Shown here in pieces: positions 51,389-59,715 of a stretch of DNA of 64,000 nt. The notes under the pieces are model-generated. The model made no database searches and was not told the DNA's origin. It saw only the letters and a list, made by a program, of their open reading frames with translations. This stretch comes from Teretinema sp942493045. GTDB lineage: Bacteria; Spirochaetota; Spirochaetia; Treponematales; Treponemataceae. Numbering within the stretch: the first letter of the stretch is position 1; each line of letters opens with the position of its first letter. The position numbers and the translations under genes were made by a program. The DNA lies in contig OW818665.1 in assembly GCA_942493045.1 (NCBI GenBank), positions 3,183,283-3,247,282 of the forward strand. The letters are read 5' to 3'.

Positions 51389-52890
51389 AATCGTTGCGCG
51401 GCGTTTCTTACCGCACCATGGGCGGTTACCTCGGTATGAGCTTTATGTGCGTCGGCGGAATTATTCTGCTGCCACTGTTGATTCTGCCGGCCTATCCCGC
51501 CGAAGCCGCGCTCTCGCGGTTCTTTATAGTTCCCGCTGTCGTGACGCTGGTGACCGGTTATCTGCTTTCCCTGACGGGGCATGACCGCGGTCTACACCTG
51601 GAGAGACAGCTGGACGCGGTTTTAGTAATCGTCTTTTGGATCGGCGCCGTCCTACTGTGTAGCCTGCCGTTTATGCTCTCCGGTTTGTGTACATTCCCCC
51701 AGGCGGTATTTGAGTCCACCAGCGGTTGGAGCACAACAGGTCTTTCAGTTATCGATGTGACAACCGCGCCCAAACTGATTCTGATGTACCGCTCCATATT
51801 GCTGTTCTTTGGCGGCCTCGGGATCGTACTGGTGATGAGCACAATTCTAGCCGGTTCCGGAGGCATGCAGCTGTATCATGCCGAGGGCCATTCAGACCGA
51901 CTGGTGCCGAATCTGCTGGAATCGGCCCGTGTCATCCTGCTGATCTATTCCGGGTATATTCTGGGAGGAACGCTCTTGTACCGGATATTCGGCATGGACT
52001 GGTTTGACGCGATTAATCATTCGATCGCGGCCGTTTCCACGGGCGGTTTTTCTACCCGCGCCGAGAGCATCGGGTATTATCACAGCGCTTCAATAGAGAT
52101 AATTACGATCATTCTGATGATACTGGGTAATACCGGTTTCCTAGCGCATTTATTGCTCCTCAAAGGCCGGGTACGTGAATTCCTGAATCACGATGAATTC
52201 CGTTTTTTCCTTTTACTGTTGTGCATCGCGATTCCGATGGTCGCCTTTTTACTTCTTGATCAGTTCACCGCGTTGCCGTCCGAAGCGCTGCGGGTATCAA
52301 TTTTTCAGGTTGTGTCGGCGCTCACGACTACCGGATTTCAAACCATAGAAAGTTTTATACCCTGGTCGGATTCGCTGTTGCTCATTCTGACCGCGCTGAT
52401 GCTGATCGGCGGCGGAATCGGCTCGACGGCCGGCGGTATCAAGCAGTATCGGGTCTATACCCTCCTGCGCACTATCTTCTGGTCGATACGCGATAAGCTG
52501 GCTTATCCGGCAACGGTCTTTCATGACAAAACCAGCCGCCCCGGTTATAACGAAACAGTAAATTACCGCGCAAAAACCGATGTCGCCTCTTTCGTGTTTC
52601 TGTATTTACTGCTTTATTTTCTCGGCGTGATGTTATTGACTTTTATGGGTGTCAGCTTGCCGGATGCCTTGTTTGAATTCGCCTCGGCCCTGGGGACAGT
52701 TGGACTTTCCCGTGGTATAATGACTTTAGGGTCTGCTGACTCGATTCTGTGGGTAGGCACTTTTGGCATGTTTATCGGCAGGTTGGAAATCTATGTTTTC
52801 CTGACTGCCCTTTATAAAATCGGATTTGATAGTGCCGTCTTTCTTAAACGCAACAGACGAAGGGCAAGGTATGCCGGGAAAAAAGTTTAG
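51385..52890 (+). CDS. trkH: TrkH-family potassium uptake protein
   Basis: The 501-residue membrane protein has four M1-P-M2 units. Selectivity-filter loops include ESTSGWSTTGLSVID, AVSTGGFSTRAESIG, SALTTTGFQTIESF and SALGTVGLSRGIMT. GIGSTAGGIKQYR is the typical TrkH intramembrane segment. It takes up K+ (or Na+), gated by the two RCK proteins encoded before it; start and stop codons overlap with the preceding gene. Confidence 0.94.
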   Translation: MKSLRGVSYRTMGGYLGMSFMCVGGIILLPLLILPAYPAEAALSRFFIVPAVVTLVTGYLLSLTGHDRGLHLERQLDAVLVIVFWIGAVLLCSLPFMLSGLCTFPQAVFESTSGWSTTGLSVIDVTTAPKLILMYRSILLFFGGLGIVLVMSTILAGSGGMQLYHAEGHSDRLVPNLLESARVILLIYSGYILGGTLLYRIFGMDWFDAINHSIAAVSTGGFSTRAESIGYYHSASIEIITIILMILGNTGFLAHLLLLKGRVREFLNHDEFRFFLLLLCIAIPMVAFLLLDQFTALPSEALRVSIFQVVSALTTTGFQTIESFIPWSDSLLLILTALMLIGGGIGSTAGGIKQYRVYTLLRTIFWSIRDKLAYPATVFHDKTSRPGYNETVNYRAKTDVASFVFLYLLLYFLGVMLLTFMGVSLPDALFEFASALGTVGLSRGIMTLGSADSILWVGTFGMFIGRLEIYVFLTALYKIGFDSAVFLKRNRRRARYAGKKV

Positions 52891-54385
52891 AATACTTAAA
52901 TTTATAGGAATACTTTCTATCTGCACCCTGTTTTCCGTGGCTCTTGATTCATGGGGTGTACGTACGGAAAACAGTATGATGATCTTTATTACCGGTGTGC
53001 TCATCGTGATAATAGAAACCCGCAAACTGCTGTACGGAGTGGCCGCTTCGGTTATTTTCGTGGGCCTGTTCAATTTTCTGTTCACCGAACCAAAGTATAC
53101 TTTTATTGTAGACGATCCGAACTATCTGATAACCTTCAGTATTTTTCTGGTGGTAGCCCTGATTGCCTCTACCCTGACCAGCAATCTGCAGAAACAGGCC
53201 TTGCGCGCCGAAAAAAACGAAGAGAACAGCCGACTACTGTATGAAATAAGCAGCAGTAGTTTTTTGATGGGCCGAAGCGAGCAAATCATACAATTCTGTA
53301 TTGGAAAGATAGCCTCTGCCTTTCAGTGCGCGCTGTCGCTGGCCCTGATGAGTGAATCCGGCATGGTGCTGAAGGACTACAGCGCCGGTTCGCAACCGGA
53401 GGCTGTCGACGGCTCCGCGGAGAAAAGCGCCAGACTCTGGTGTTTTATGAATTGCGCCGCCTCCGGATTCGGTACGGAAACCCATAGCGCCTGCTCCTGG
53501 AAATACCTGCCGCTCAAGGGCCGTTCGCACGTTCTCGGGGTTATCGGTATCGATTGCTCCGGCCCGGTGCCGGACGCGGACGCTTTTTTTATTATTGAAA
53601 CTCTGGCGGCTCAGCTGGCTTTGGCTATTGAGCGGGATAATCTGTATCGAAGCGAAGAACAGTCCCGGCTGGAGATTGAAAAGGAAAAACTGCGCAATAG
53701 TCTGCTGCGCTCAATATCGCATGATTTGCGCACTCCGCTTACCGCGATCGCCGGTTCAACCGATTTTATCGTGGACAGCTTCGAAAAGCTGGATAAGCAA
53801 ACCCTTTTTGGTTTGCTCGCGGATATCGGCTCCGACGCGCTCTATCTGACTAACATGGTCGAAAATCTTCTTAATATGACCCGGATTCAGGATGGAAAAC
53901 TGCTGGTTGCCACCGCGCCGGAGATAGTGGACGATGTTATTCAGGAAGCCCGAAAACGCGTGCGGGGTTTGCTTGGCGATGCCCAGCTTACGATTAAATT
54001 GCCTGACCGGGTGCTCGCCATCAATGTCGACTCTTCGCTGATAGTTCAGGTTCTGGTTAATCTTTTGACTAACGCGGTTAAACATACCCACAGCGGTGTG
54101 CGTATTACCTTAAGCGTGACTGAGCGCGACGGTCAGGCCTGCTTTGAAGTGAGCGATAACGGCCCCGGTATTCCTGAAGACCAGCTGGAGCTGCTTTTCT
54201 CGGGTCGCAATTTTACCCGGCTGGGCGATAAGGGACGCGGTACCGGTCTGGGGTTGGGAATTTGCATGGCTATTGTTCACGCCCATGGCGGAGAAATTTC
54301 CGCTGAAAACAATAGCGCCGGCGGCGCCGTATTCCGCTTCTCGCTGCCCTGCGTGCCGTCGGCGATGGAGGAGGGAGAGGAATGA
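52871..54385 (+). CDS. KdpD-like sensor histidine kinase (DUF4118 type)
   Basis: The 504 residues start with four membrane helices of the KdpD DUF4118 module (10-105, including FNFLFTEPKYTFIVDDPNYLITF). A GAF-like region follows (about 130-265), then the HisKA box SISHDLRTPLTAIAG (His 284), N box NLLTNAVKHT, and G boxes SDNGPGIPE and GRGTGLGLGI. The N-terminal KdpD and Usp domains of classical KdpD are missing. It overlaps trkH by 20 bp, so it belongs to this potassium operon. Confidence 0.9.
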   Translation: MPGKKFRILKFIGILSICTLFSVALDSWGVRTENSMMIFITGVLIVIIETRKLLYGVAASVIFVGLFNFLFTEPKYTFIVDDPNYLITFSIFLVVALIASTLTSNLQKQALRAEKNEENSRLLYEISSSSFLMGRSEQIIQFCIGKIASAFQCALSLALMSESGMVLKDYSAGSQPEAVDGSAEKSARLWCFMNCAASGFGTETHSACSWKYLPLKGRSHVLGVIGIDCSGPVPDADAFFIIETLAAQLALAIERDNLYRSEEQSRLEIEKEKLRNSLLRSISHDLRTPLTAIAGSTDFIVDSFEKLDKQTLFGLLADIGSDALYLTNMVENLLNMTRIQDGKLLVATAPEIVDDVIQEARKRVRGLLGDAQLTIKLPDRVLAINVDSSLIVQVLVNLLTNAVKHTHSGVRITLSVTERDGQACFEVSDNGPGIPEDQLELLFSGRNFTRLGDKGRGTGLGLGICMAIVHAHGGEISAENNSAGGAVFRFSLPCVPSAMEEGEE

Positions 54386-55071
54386 CTGTTGACCCCGTAA
54401 TCCTGGTAATTGAAGACGATAAAAGCATCCTCAACTTTTTGGCTATTTCGCTTAAAACCCATGGATACAGATATCTCACCGTAAAAACCGGAGTGGACGG
54501 CCTTTCGCTGTTTTTCTCGAATAACCCGGATTTGATTTTATTGGATCTGGGCCTGCCGGACATTGACGGGATTGAGGTGCTTAAGCAAATTCGGGAAAAA
54601 TCGGATGTACCGGTAATCGTGGTGTCCGCCCGGGGCAGGGAAGAGGAAAAGGTCGAAGCCCTGGACCTTGGCGCGGACGACTACGTCACCAAACCATTTC
54701 ATGTCGGTGAGCTGCTGGCCAGAATACGGGTAGCGCTGCGCAAGAGGGATAGCGCCGCCGCCGCGCAGGGTTCGTTTTCGCGACTGGGTCTGACCGTTGA
54801 CTTTGAAAGACGGCTGGTTACGGTCGAAGGATCATTGGTGCATCTGACACCGATGGAGTATAAGCTGCTCCTGCTTTTAATCGGTAATTCCGGAAAAGTG
54901 CTTACGCACAGCTTCATTAGCGGCAAGGTATGGGGTCACAGTAACCCTGAAGACTTTCAGTCCCTGCGCGTCTGCATGGCCAATATCCGCCGGAAGATAG
55001 AGCGCGACTCGGCCAACCCCCAATACATACTTACCGAAATCGGGGTCGGTTACCGTTTCTCTGAAGGGTGA
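54382..55071 (+). CDS. KdpE-like OmpR-family response regulator
   Basis: The 229-residue protein has a receiver domain (VIEDD, phosphoacceptor D55 in LILLDLGLPDIDG, Lys in DYVTKPFHVGELLARI) and a winged-helix domain (LTPMEYKLLLLLIGNSGKVLTHSFI; QSLRVCMANIRRKIE; TEIGVGYRF), matching KdpE. The ATGA overlap with the kinase gene marks the cognate pair. No kdpFABC genes are present, so the target is probably the Trk operon itself or genes elsewhere. Confidence 0.92.
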   Translation: MTVDPVILVIEDDKSILNFLAISLKTHGYRYLTVKTGVDGLSLFFSNNPDLILLDLGLPDIDGIEVLKQIREKSDVPVIVVSARGREEEKVEALDLGADDYVTKPFHVGELLARIRVALRKRDSAAAAQGSFSRLGLTVDFERRLVTVEGSLVHLTPMEYKLLLLLIGNSGKVLTHSFISGKVWGHSNPEDFQSLRVCMANIRRKIERDSANPQYILTEIGVGYRFSEG

Positions 55072-55086
55072 GTGGCGGGCGGCGAG

Positions 55087-55135
55087 CACCCGTTCTCAAG
55101 GGCTTAGATCCGCGGAACGGACCTAAGCTCGGGTG
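55087..55135 (+). terminator. Long hairpin after the potassium operon
   Basis: An inner stem of CTTAGATCCG with CGGACCTAAG (55103-55112, 55118-55127; one mismatch) lies inside an outer CACCCG/CGGGTG pairing (55087-55092, 55130-55135). No T-run follows closely, so termination is likely but not certain; it could also protect the 3' end. Confidence 0.55.
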
Positions 55136-55146
55136 TCCGGGTTATT

Positions 55147-56559
55147 TTAAGGAGCCGGCTGCGTCACGGTCGCGCCCGCGCCCTCGGTATCGAAGGTGTC
55201 CGCGAATAACCGGCCATTAACCGTAGCTCCGGCTCCCAGGGAAACCGCGGCGGAGGCCAGAACGATTCCTTCCAGATGCGCTGCCGCTCCCAGAGAGACC
55301 GCTCCCACGGTATACCAGAAAATATTATCCGGTACCGCTCCTCCGGTCAGGTGTACCGTGATTGAAGTGGGCATGGACATCGCGCCGTTGATTCTGAATA
55401 TCCAAACGTCATCCGGTCCCCCGTTAAGCGTGCAGTCGGTGTTAATGGCAACTGCCGCGTTCCATTCATAGAGGCCGGGCGTAATAATTCTGCCGCCCAA
55501 TTCGCCGTTGGCCAGGCTGACAGCTCCAGCTCGCTCCGTGATATCGCTGTACGCGGCGTGCATATCGTTGACCGCCGCTATCAGCATATCAGGAGTGGGC
55601 GCCAGATAGTCGGAGGCATAGGCTCTGCCGGTGACAGCCGGTGAAGTGGCAAACGTACCCGAACCGTCCGGCACAAGGGCTAATCCTATCAGTGTCGCGG
55701 AAGTGTTCGGACTTACTCCGATGTCGCCGTCGATTGTCGTCCCCGCGCCCACGGTAATACCGCTGGTTGTCAGGATGACGAAAGCTTCGGCCGTACCCAG
55801 GGGTACCGTTGCTGTTCCGGTGGAAAAGCTCCAGGTTTGCGCAAGGGTCAAGGCGTTTCCTGCCTGGTCCGTAATGCCGGTAGTCAGTGTCGCGGTATAC
55901 TGCGTGTCACCCTCGAGACTGGCGGAGGGCAAGAAGGTGGCAACGTTTCCCGTTGCGCTTACCGTACCGGCTACAGCTCCGGCGCCACCCATCAGCGTAA
56001 AGGTTGTTTCGGTAACAGTAAGCGGGTCAAGGTTCTCGCTGAAAATTCCGGTAATGCTTACAGAAGCGGATACGCCTGTTTCGGTATCATAGGGCGACAT
56101 TGAAGTTACTTCGGGAGCCGTGCTATCGGGCGCTGGTTCCGTGGTGAAAGTCCATACGTAGTCCAACCCGAGGTCATTTCCGTCCAGATCGGTCACGCTC
56201 CCGGAAATCGTCGCGGTGTAGACGGTGCTGTATAACAGGTTTTCTTCCGGATTAAAGGTTGCCGTGTCACTTGCGTAAGTGACTTCGCCGGAGACCGCGT
56301 TCGCGCCGCGCGTCAGCGAAACGGAAGCTATCGTTACTGTCAGGGGATCCATGGCTTCGCTGAATTCCGCGGTAATGTTGGAGTTTACCGCGACATCCGC
56401 GGCTAGATTAAGCGGAACGGTCGAAATGACCGTAGGTGCGGTTACCGGATCAGGATCATCGTTTGGCGCATCAGTCGTTTGGCTGCAACCAATTACTGTC
56501 ATCAGGCAAAGAGTCAGTACCGATACTCGAATGCCGGTCCGTGTGATACGTGTTTTCAT
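55147..56559 (-). CDS. Lipoprotein with Big_5 domains and an ice-binding (DUF3494) domain
   Basis: The 470 residues begin with a lipobox signal (LMTVIGC, Cys about 22). Two bacterial Ig-like Big_5/SbsA domains follow (about 40-135 and 140-240: STVPLNLAADVAVNSNITAEFSEAMDP, SMSPYDTETGVSASVSITGIFSENLDP). The C-terminal ~220 residues match the DUF3494 ice-binding fold (AEAFVILTTSGITVGAGTTIDGDIGVSP, DVWIFRINGAMSM, VSLGAAAHLEGIVLASAAVSLGAGATVNGRL). Such proteins bind ice or serve as adhesins. The ATG at 56559 starts the signal peptide, with AAGGA ahead of it. Confidence 0.88.
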   Translation of the reverse strand: MKTRITRTGIRVSVLTLCLMTVIGCSQTTDAPNDDPDPVTAPTVISTVPLNLAADVAVNSNITAEFSEAMDPLTVTIASVSLTRGANAVSGEVTYASDTATFNPEENLLYSTVYTATISGSVTDLDGNDLGLDYVWTFTTEPAPDSTAPEVTSMSPYDTETGVSASVSITGIFSENLDPLTVTETTFTLMGGAGAVAGTVSATGNVATFLPSASLEGDTQYTATLTTGITDQAGNALTLAQTWSFSTGTATVPLGTAEAFVILTTSGITVGAGTTIDGDIGVSPNTSATLIGLALVPDGSGTFATSPAVTGRAYASDYLAPTPDMLIAAVNDMHAAYSDITERAGAVSLANGELGGRIITPGLYEWNAAVAINTDCTLNGGPDDVWIFRINGAMSMPTSITVHLTGGAVPDNIFWYTVGAVSLGAAAHLEGIVLASAAVSLGAGATVNGRLFADTFDTEGAGATVTQPAP

Positions 56560-56720
56560 GTGTTTCCATCCTTTTCTCTTGACCTTTAACGGTACGCAGA
56601 ACGAAATCAGAAGTCGGTTCGTTTTCCCACAGAGAAAAATGTGTGAATGGAAGAAAAAAGAAATTATGGAAACCGGCGAGTACCTGTGTGAGATGAACTC
56701 GGGATGCAGGACCTGAGCCG

Positions 56721-56740
56721 CCCGGAAGAACAACCTTTGG
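56721..56740. repeat. Half copy of the CCCGGAAG palindromic repeat
   Basis: These 20 bases are identical to the left arm and loop start of the nested palindromes at 59736 and 63121. The right arm is missing, so no hairpin can form. It lies between the ice-binding-protein gene and the TetR gene, a third site of this repeat family. Confidence 0.7.
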
Positions 56741-56773
56741 CAAAGAAAACATACATTGCGTTAGCAGCGTTCA

Positions 56774-57403
56774 CTATTCCGTCTTCGTTTTAGCCCGGTA
56801 GGCCTCAAGAAAAACAGAAATGATTTCTTTTAGAACCGGACCTGAAAACTGCAGACTGGCACCGTCGGTCATTAAGGCCGGCCAGGTCAGACAGCCTTCC
56901 ACCAGACCGTAAAACATGCCGGCGGTCAGCTCGGCTGAATCGAATTGCAACCGCCCCTCGGCTCCGGCCCGACCGAGCCAGGCAATCATCGCCTCATGGG
57001 GTTTGTATTTGCCCCGGGTCAGCATGCCCAGATCCGCATGCGTCAGAAATACCGAGGTTAAAAGACGCGAAAGTCCCCGGCGGGTAACATCATCAATCAG
57101 ATAAAGTTCGGCCTGCGCGAACTCGGTCAGCTGCTCTTCGAGAGTCCGGGCTGTAGAGTACTCCAAAGGCTTTCTCATGTCGCGTTCCTGGATGAAAACC
57201 GCGATCACTTCCTGAAAAAGGTTTTCCTTGCTCCCGAAATGATTGTAGAGCGTGCGCTTGGAGACTCCTCCCGCCGCGGCAATAAGATCCATACTGGTGC
57301 CGTCGTATCCCGATTTAATAAACACCTGGATGGCCGTGTCCAGAATCAGTCGATGTTTGACACTGGTATTACGTTTTCGGGATTCTTTTTTCTGTTCGGA
57401 CAT
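56774..57403 (-). CDS. TetR-family transcriptional regulator
   Basis: The 209-residue protein has the TetR helix-turn-helix in DTAIQVFIKSGYDGTSMDLIAAAGGVSKRTLYNHFGSKENLF, then a helical ligand-binding domain with TMYGLVEGCL-type helix near residue 165 (GMFYGLVEGCLTWPALM). It ends in a C-terminal helix. An AAAGGAGG site precedes the ATG. Between it and the divergent operon lies a palindromic operator, so it probably represses itself and the outer-membrane-type protein gene beyond. Confidence 0.93.
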   Translation of the reverse strand: MSEQKKESRKRNTSVKHRLILDTAIQVFIKSGYDGTSMDLIAAAGGVSKRTLYNHFGSKENLFQEVIAVFIQERDMRKPLEYSTARTLEEQLTEFAQAELYLIDDVTRRGLSRLLTSVFLTHADLGMLTRGKYKPHEAMIAWLGRAGAEGRLQFDSAELTAGMFYGLVEGCLTWPALMTDGASLQFSGPVLKEIISVFLEAYRAKTKTE

Positions 57404-57418
57404 CGACCCTCCTTTAAA

Positions 57419-57471
57419 TTACACCGAACGGTGTAAATAACGTTGACAAAGCCATAATTGCACTCTATAGT
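57419..57471. promoter_or_regulatory. TetR operator and divergent promoter
   Basis: The palindrome TTACACCG-AA-CGGTGTAA (57419-57436) has perfect 8-bp arms and sits 15 bp before the TetR start. Just to its right, on the plus strand, is a consensus promoter: -35 TTGACA (57443-57448), 17 bp spacer, -10 TATAGT (57466-57471), for the gene at 57554. A bound TetR dimer would lie upstream of this promoter and over the regulator's own leader. Confidence 0.75.
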
Positions 57472-57553
57472 GTACTTAACTGATTATTGTATTATGAACT
57501 GTTTACGGCCCTCTTACAAGGTTTATTTGGCAAGAGGCCAAAAAGGAATAACC

Positions 57554-58111
57554 ATGAATAAGCTGTATATCATCGCTCTGATCCTGATAGCCGGTTTAGT
57601 GCCGGCGGCGGCCGATGAATCTTTTCGCCCGACCCAGTATGCGCTGAGTTTGAGTTGGAGCGGCTGCTATGAGGGACAGCCTGACATCTTTACCCGGACT
57701 TCAATGCTGGGTTTTGGATTCCTGGTTTACTCCAAAGACAGCCTCAATATACAAAACCATATTACCTACAGCACCGGAGTCATGAATCGGGAGGATACCG
57801 GCATTAAGCTGTATCAACACCTGCTGACTGAAAAAGTCTCTGTTGGAACGTGGTCAGGCAATGGGCTGTTCCGGCCTTATGGATTTGTCGAAGGCCGGGT
57901 CGGCCGCTGCGGTACGGAAAAATATAATATGCTGGATAATCCCTGGATAAGCAAATTCGGTATAGGAACCGGAGTCGATATTTTCGCCCTGCAAAACTGG
58001 AGCTTTATGCTGGAACTCGGTTTTCTGGGAAACCTGTATGAAGATGAATTCTTCATGCAGCAACGTTTCGAGCTTGGGGTTAAAGTACACTTCTTCCCAA
58101 GGGCTGGGTAA
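57554..58111 (+). CDS. Exported protein, probably a small outer-membrane barrel
   Basis: The 185-residue protein has a clear signal peptide (LYIIALILIAGLVPAAA, cut before DESF). The mature part alternates aromatic and small residues (YALSLSWSGCYEG, WSFMLELGFLGNLYEDEFFM) and ends in FELGVKVHFFPRAG, as in small outer-membrane beta-barrels. I do not recognise the family. The AAAGGA site precedes the ATG; a TetR-controlled promoter is about 80 bp upstream. It is followed 2 bp later by a membrane protein gene. Confidence 0.72.
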   Translation: MNKLYIIALILIAGLVPAAADESFRPTQYALSLSWSGCYEGQPDIFTRTSMLGFGFLVYSKDSLNIQNHITYSTGVMNREDTGIKLYQHLLTEKVSVGTWSGNGLFRPYGFVEGRVGRCGTEKYNMLDNPWISKFGIGTGVDIFALQNWSFMLELGFLGNLYEDEFFMQQRFELGVKVHFFPRAG

Positions 58112-58113
58112 TT

Positions 58114-58800
58114 ATGACGGTTTTACCACCAAAAAACCGTCTGTTGGGTTTAGCCTTTTTGCTTCAATTTTTAACTTCTTTGATCAGCGGCGCAGTATTA
58201 GCTGATCTGTTTTTCAGCCCGGTAGAAATTGCTGCAGGCCTGCCAAACATCAGCGCCTTCCCCTGGCTGTTCAAGCTGCGTATGCTTATCGACATCACCA
58301 CCGCTATTGGAATTCTTTTTCTTGCAGTCATGCTGTTCAGGACGGTAAAAAATGTTCATTCCTGGTTACCGGTGTTTGCTATGATGGTATACATAGTTGA
58401 AGCCGTCTTGCTGGTGCTCAGTCAGGCCGACGCCATGGAAATCCTGGGTATGGTTTCATCCCGCGCGGACGGGCCCTCCAGCCGGTTTTATTTGGATCAA
58501 ATTGAAGGCCTCATACAGCGCATGACCTTCCTCGGAACGACCTTGCACATGATCTTTTTCTGCGTTGGAGCCTTTGTCTTTTACCTGCTGCTGGGTAAGG
58601 CAAAGGTCATTCCCCGAATGCTGGCAGTCTGGGGAATTATCACTGTACCCCTGCTGCTTGTTTTTTCACTGCTGGCCTTTTTTGATATTCAGGTTCCGTT
58701 CTGGTTTTATCTGCCATATGTGCCATACGAACTTGTGCTGGGTATCTGGATTTTCATTAAGGGAGCAGAATCAAAACTTCAAGCAACACCTGCAATGTAA
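58114..58800 (+). CDS. Inner-membrane protein, DUF4386-like
   Basis: The 228-residue protein has about six membrane helices. The pattern LLGLAFLLQFLTSLISGAVLADLFF, then an extracytoplasmic loop, then LFKLRMLIDITTAIGILFLAVMLF resembles DUF4386 proteins of unknown function. It follows the outer-membrane-type protein gene by 2 bp and should share its TetR-controlled promoter; together they may answer a toxic compound. Confidence 0.75.
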   Translation: MTVLPPKNRLLGLAFLLQFLTSLISGAVLADLFFSPVEIAAGLPNISAFPWLFKLRMLIDITTAIGILFLAVMLFRTVKNVHSWLPVFAMMVYIVEAVLLVLSQADAMEILGMVSSRADGPSSRFYLDQIEGLIQRMTFLGTTLHMIFFCVGAFVFYLLLGKAKVIPRMLAVWGIITVPLLLVFSLLAFFDIQVPFWFYLPYVPYELVLGIWIFIKGAESKLQATPAM

Positions 58801-58908
58801 TCCGCGTGATGTCAGGTGGCAATGCAGGAGTCGTGTACCGATAACTTGAGGCTGGCGGCATTTTGGTAAACCGTGCTACTGTATTCCTGTAAGTTGATGG
58901 AGGCCCTT

Positions 58909-59715
58909 ATGATTGAAAACAATGTGCTTTTTGCCTTTGCCCTGACCATGTTCGCCGGTTTGTCTACCGGCGTGGGCAGCTTGATCGGCTTGCTGTCAAA
59001 GAAGTTCAATCCCAAGCTGTTGACCATCGCCCTGGGCTTTTCGGCCGGGGTGATGATCTACGTTTCCATGATCGAAATATTCGTTAAGGCCAGGGCTTCC
59101 CTGAGCGTAGTCCTGGGAGATAAAGCCGGATACTTGTGGACGGTTATCGCCTTTTTTATCGGAATAGCCGTCATCGCCCTGATCGACGAGCTGATCCCCT
59201 CGTATGAAAACCCCCATGAATTAAACGTATCAAAAAAGATCGAGAAGGCCTCGGAAAAGGATAAGGCTAAACTGCTGCGCATGGGCGCGTTCTCGGCTCT
59301 GGCGATCGGCATTCACAATTTCCCGGAAGGCCTTGCGACCTTTATGAGCGCCCTGACGAACCCTACCCTGGGTATCAGTATCGCGGTGGCCATAGCGATT
59401 CACAATATTCCGGAAGGCTTGGCCGTATCCGCGCCGATTTACTATGCTACCAAAAGCCGAAAAAAAGCCTTTGTCTATTCCTTCCTTTCGGGACTGGCCG
59501 AGCCGGTGGGAGCGCTGATCGGTTATTTTCTGCTGCGTTCCATTTTTAATGAAACAACCTTCGGCTTTATCTTTGCCGCCGTGGCGGGCATCATGGTCTA
59601 TATTTCGCTGGATGAATTACTGCCGACCGCCGAAGAATACGGCGAGCACCATTTAGCGATCGGCGGCCTTATCGCCGGGATGATGGTCATGGCGGTCAGC
59701 CTGCTGCTGTTTTAG
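58909..59715 (+). CDS. zupT: ZIP-family zinc transporter
   Basis: The 268-residue protein matches ZupT. It has eight membrane helices, with the metal motifs AIGIHNFPEGLATFMSAL (helix 4) and AIAIHNIPEGLAVSAPIYYA (helix 5), each HNxPEG. It ends HHLAIGGLIAGMMVMAVSLLLF. It takes up zinc and other divalent metals. The ATG at 58909 has GGAGG at 5 bases. The last 192 bp and the following palindrome recur 3385 bp downstream as a remnant of another allele. Confidence 0.95.
   Translation: MIENNVLFAFALTMFAGLSTGVGSLIGLLSKKFNPKLLTIALGFSAGVMIYVSMIEIFVKARASLSVVLGDKAGYLWTVIAFFIGIAVIALIDELIPSYENPHELNVSKKIEKASEKDKAKLLRMGAFSALAIGIHNFPEGLATFMSALTNPTLGISIAVAIAIHNIPEGLAVSAPIYYATKSRKKAFVYSFLSGLAEPVGALIGYFLLRSIFNETTFGFIFAAVAGIMVYISLDELLPTAEEYGEHHLAIGGLIAGMMVMAVSLLLF

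Noticed and set aside
50271..55071. A kdp potassium ATPase operon
   Set aside because: The kinase and regulator look KdpDE-like, but no KdpA, KdpB or KdpC sequence is present; the transporter is TrkH.
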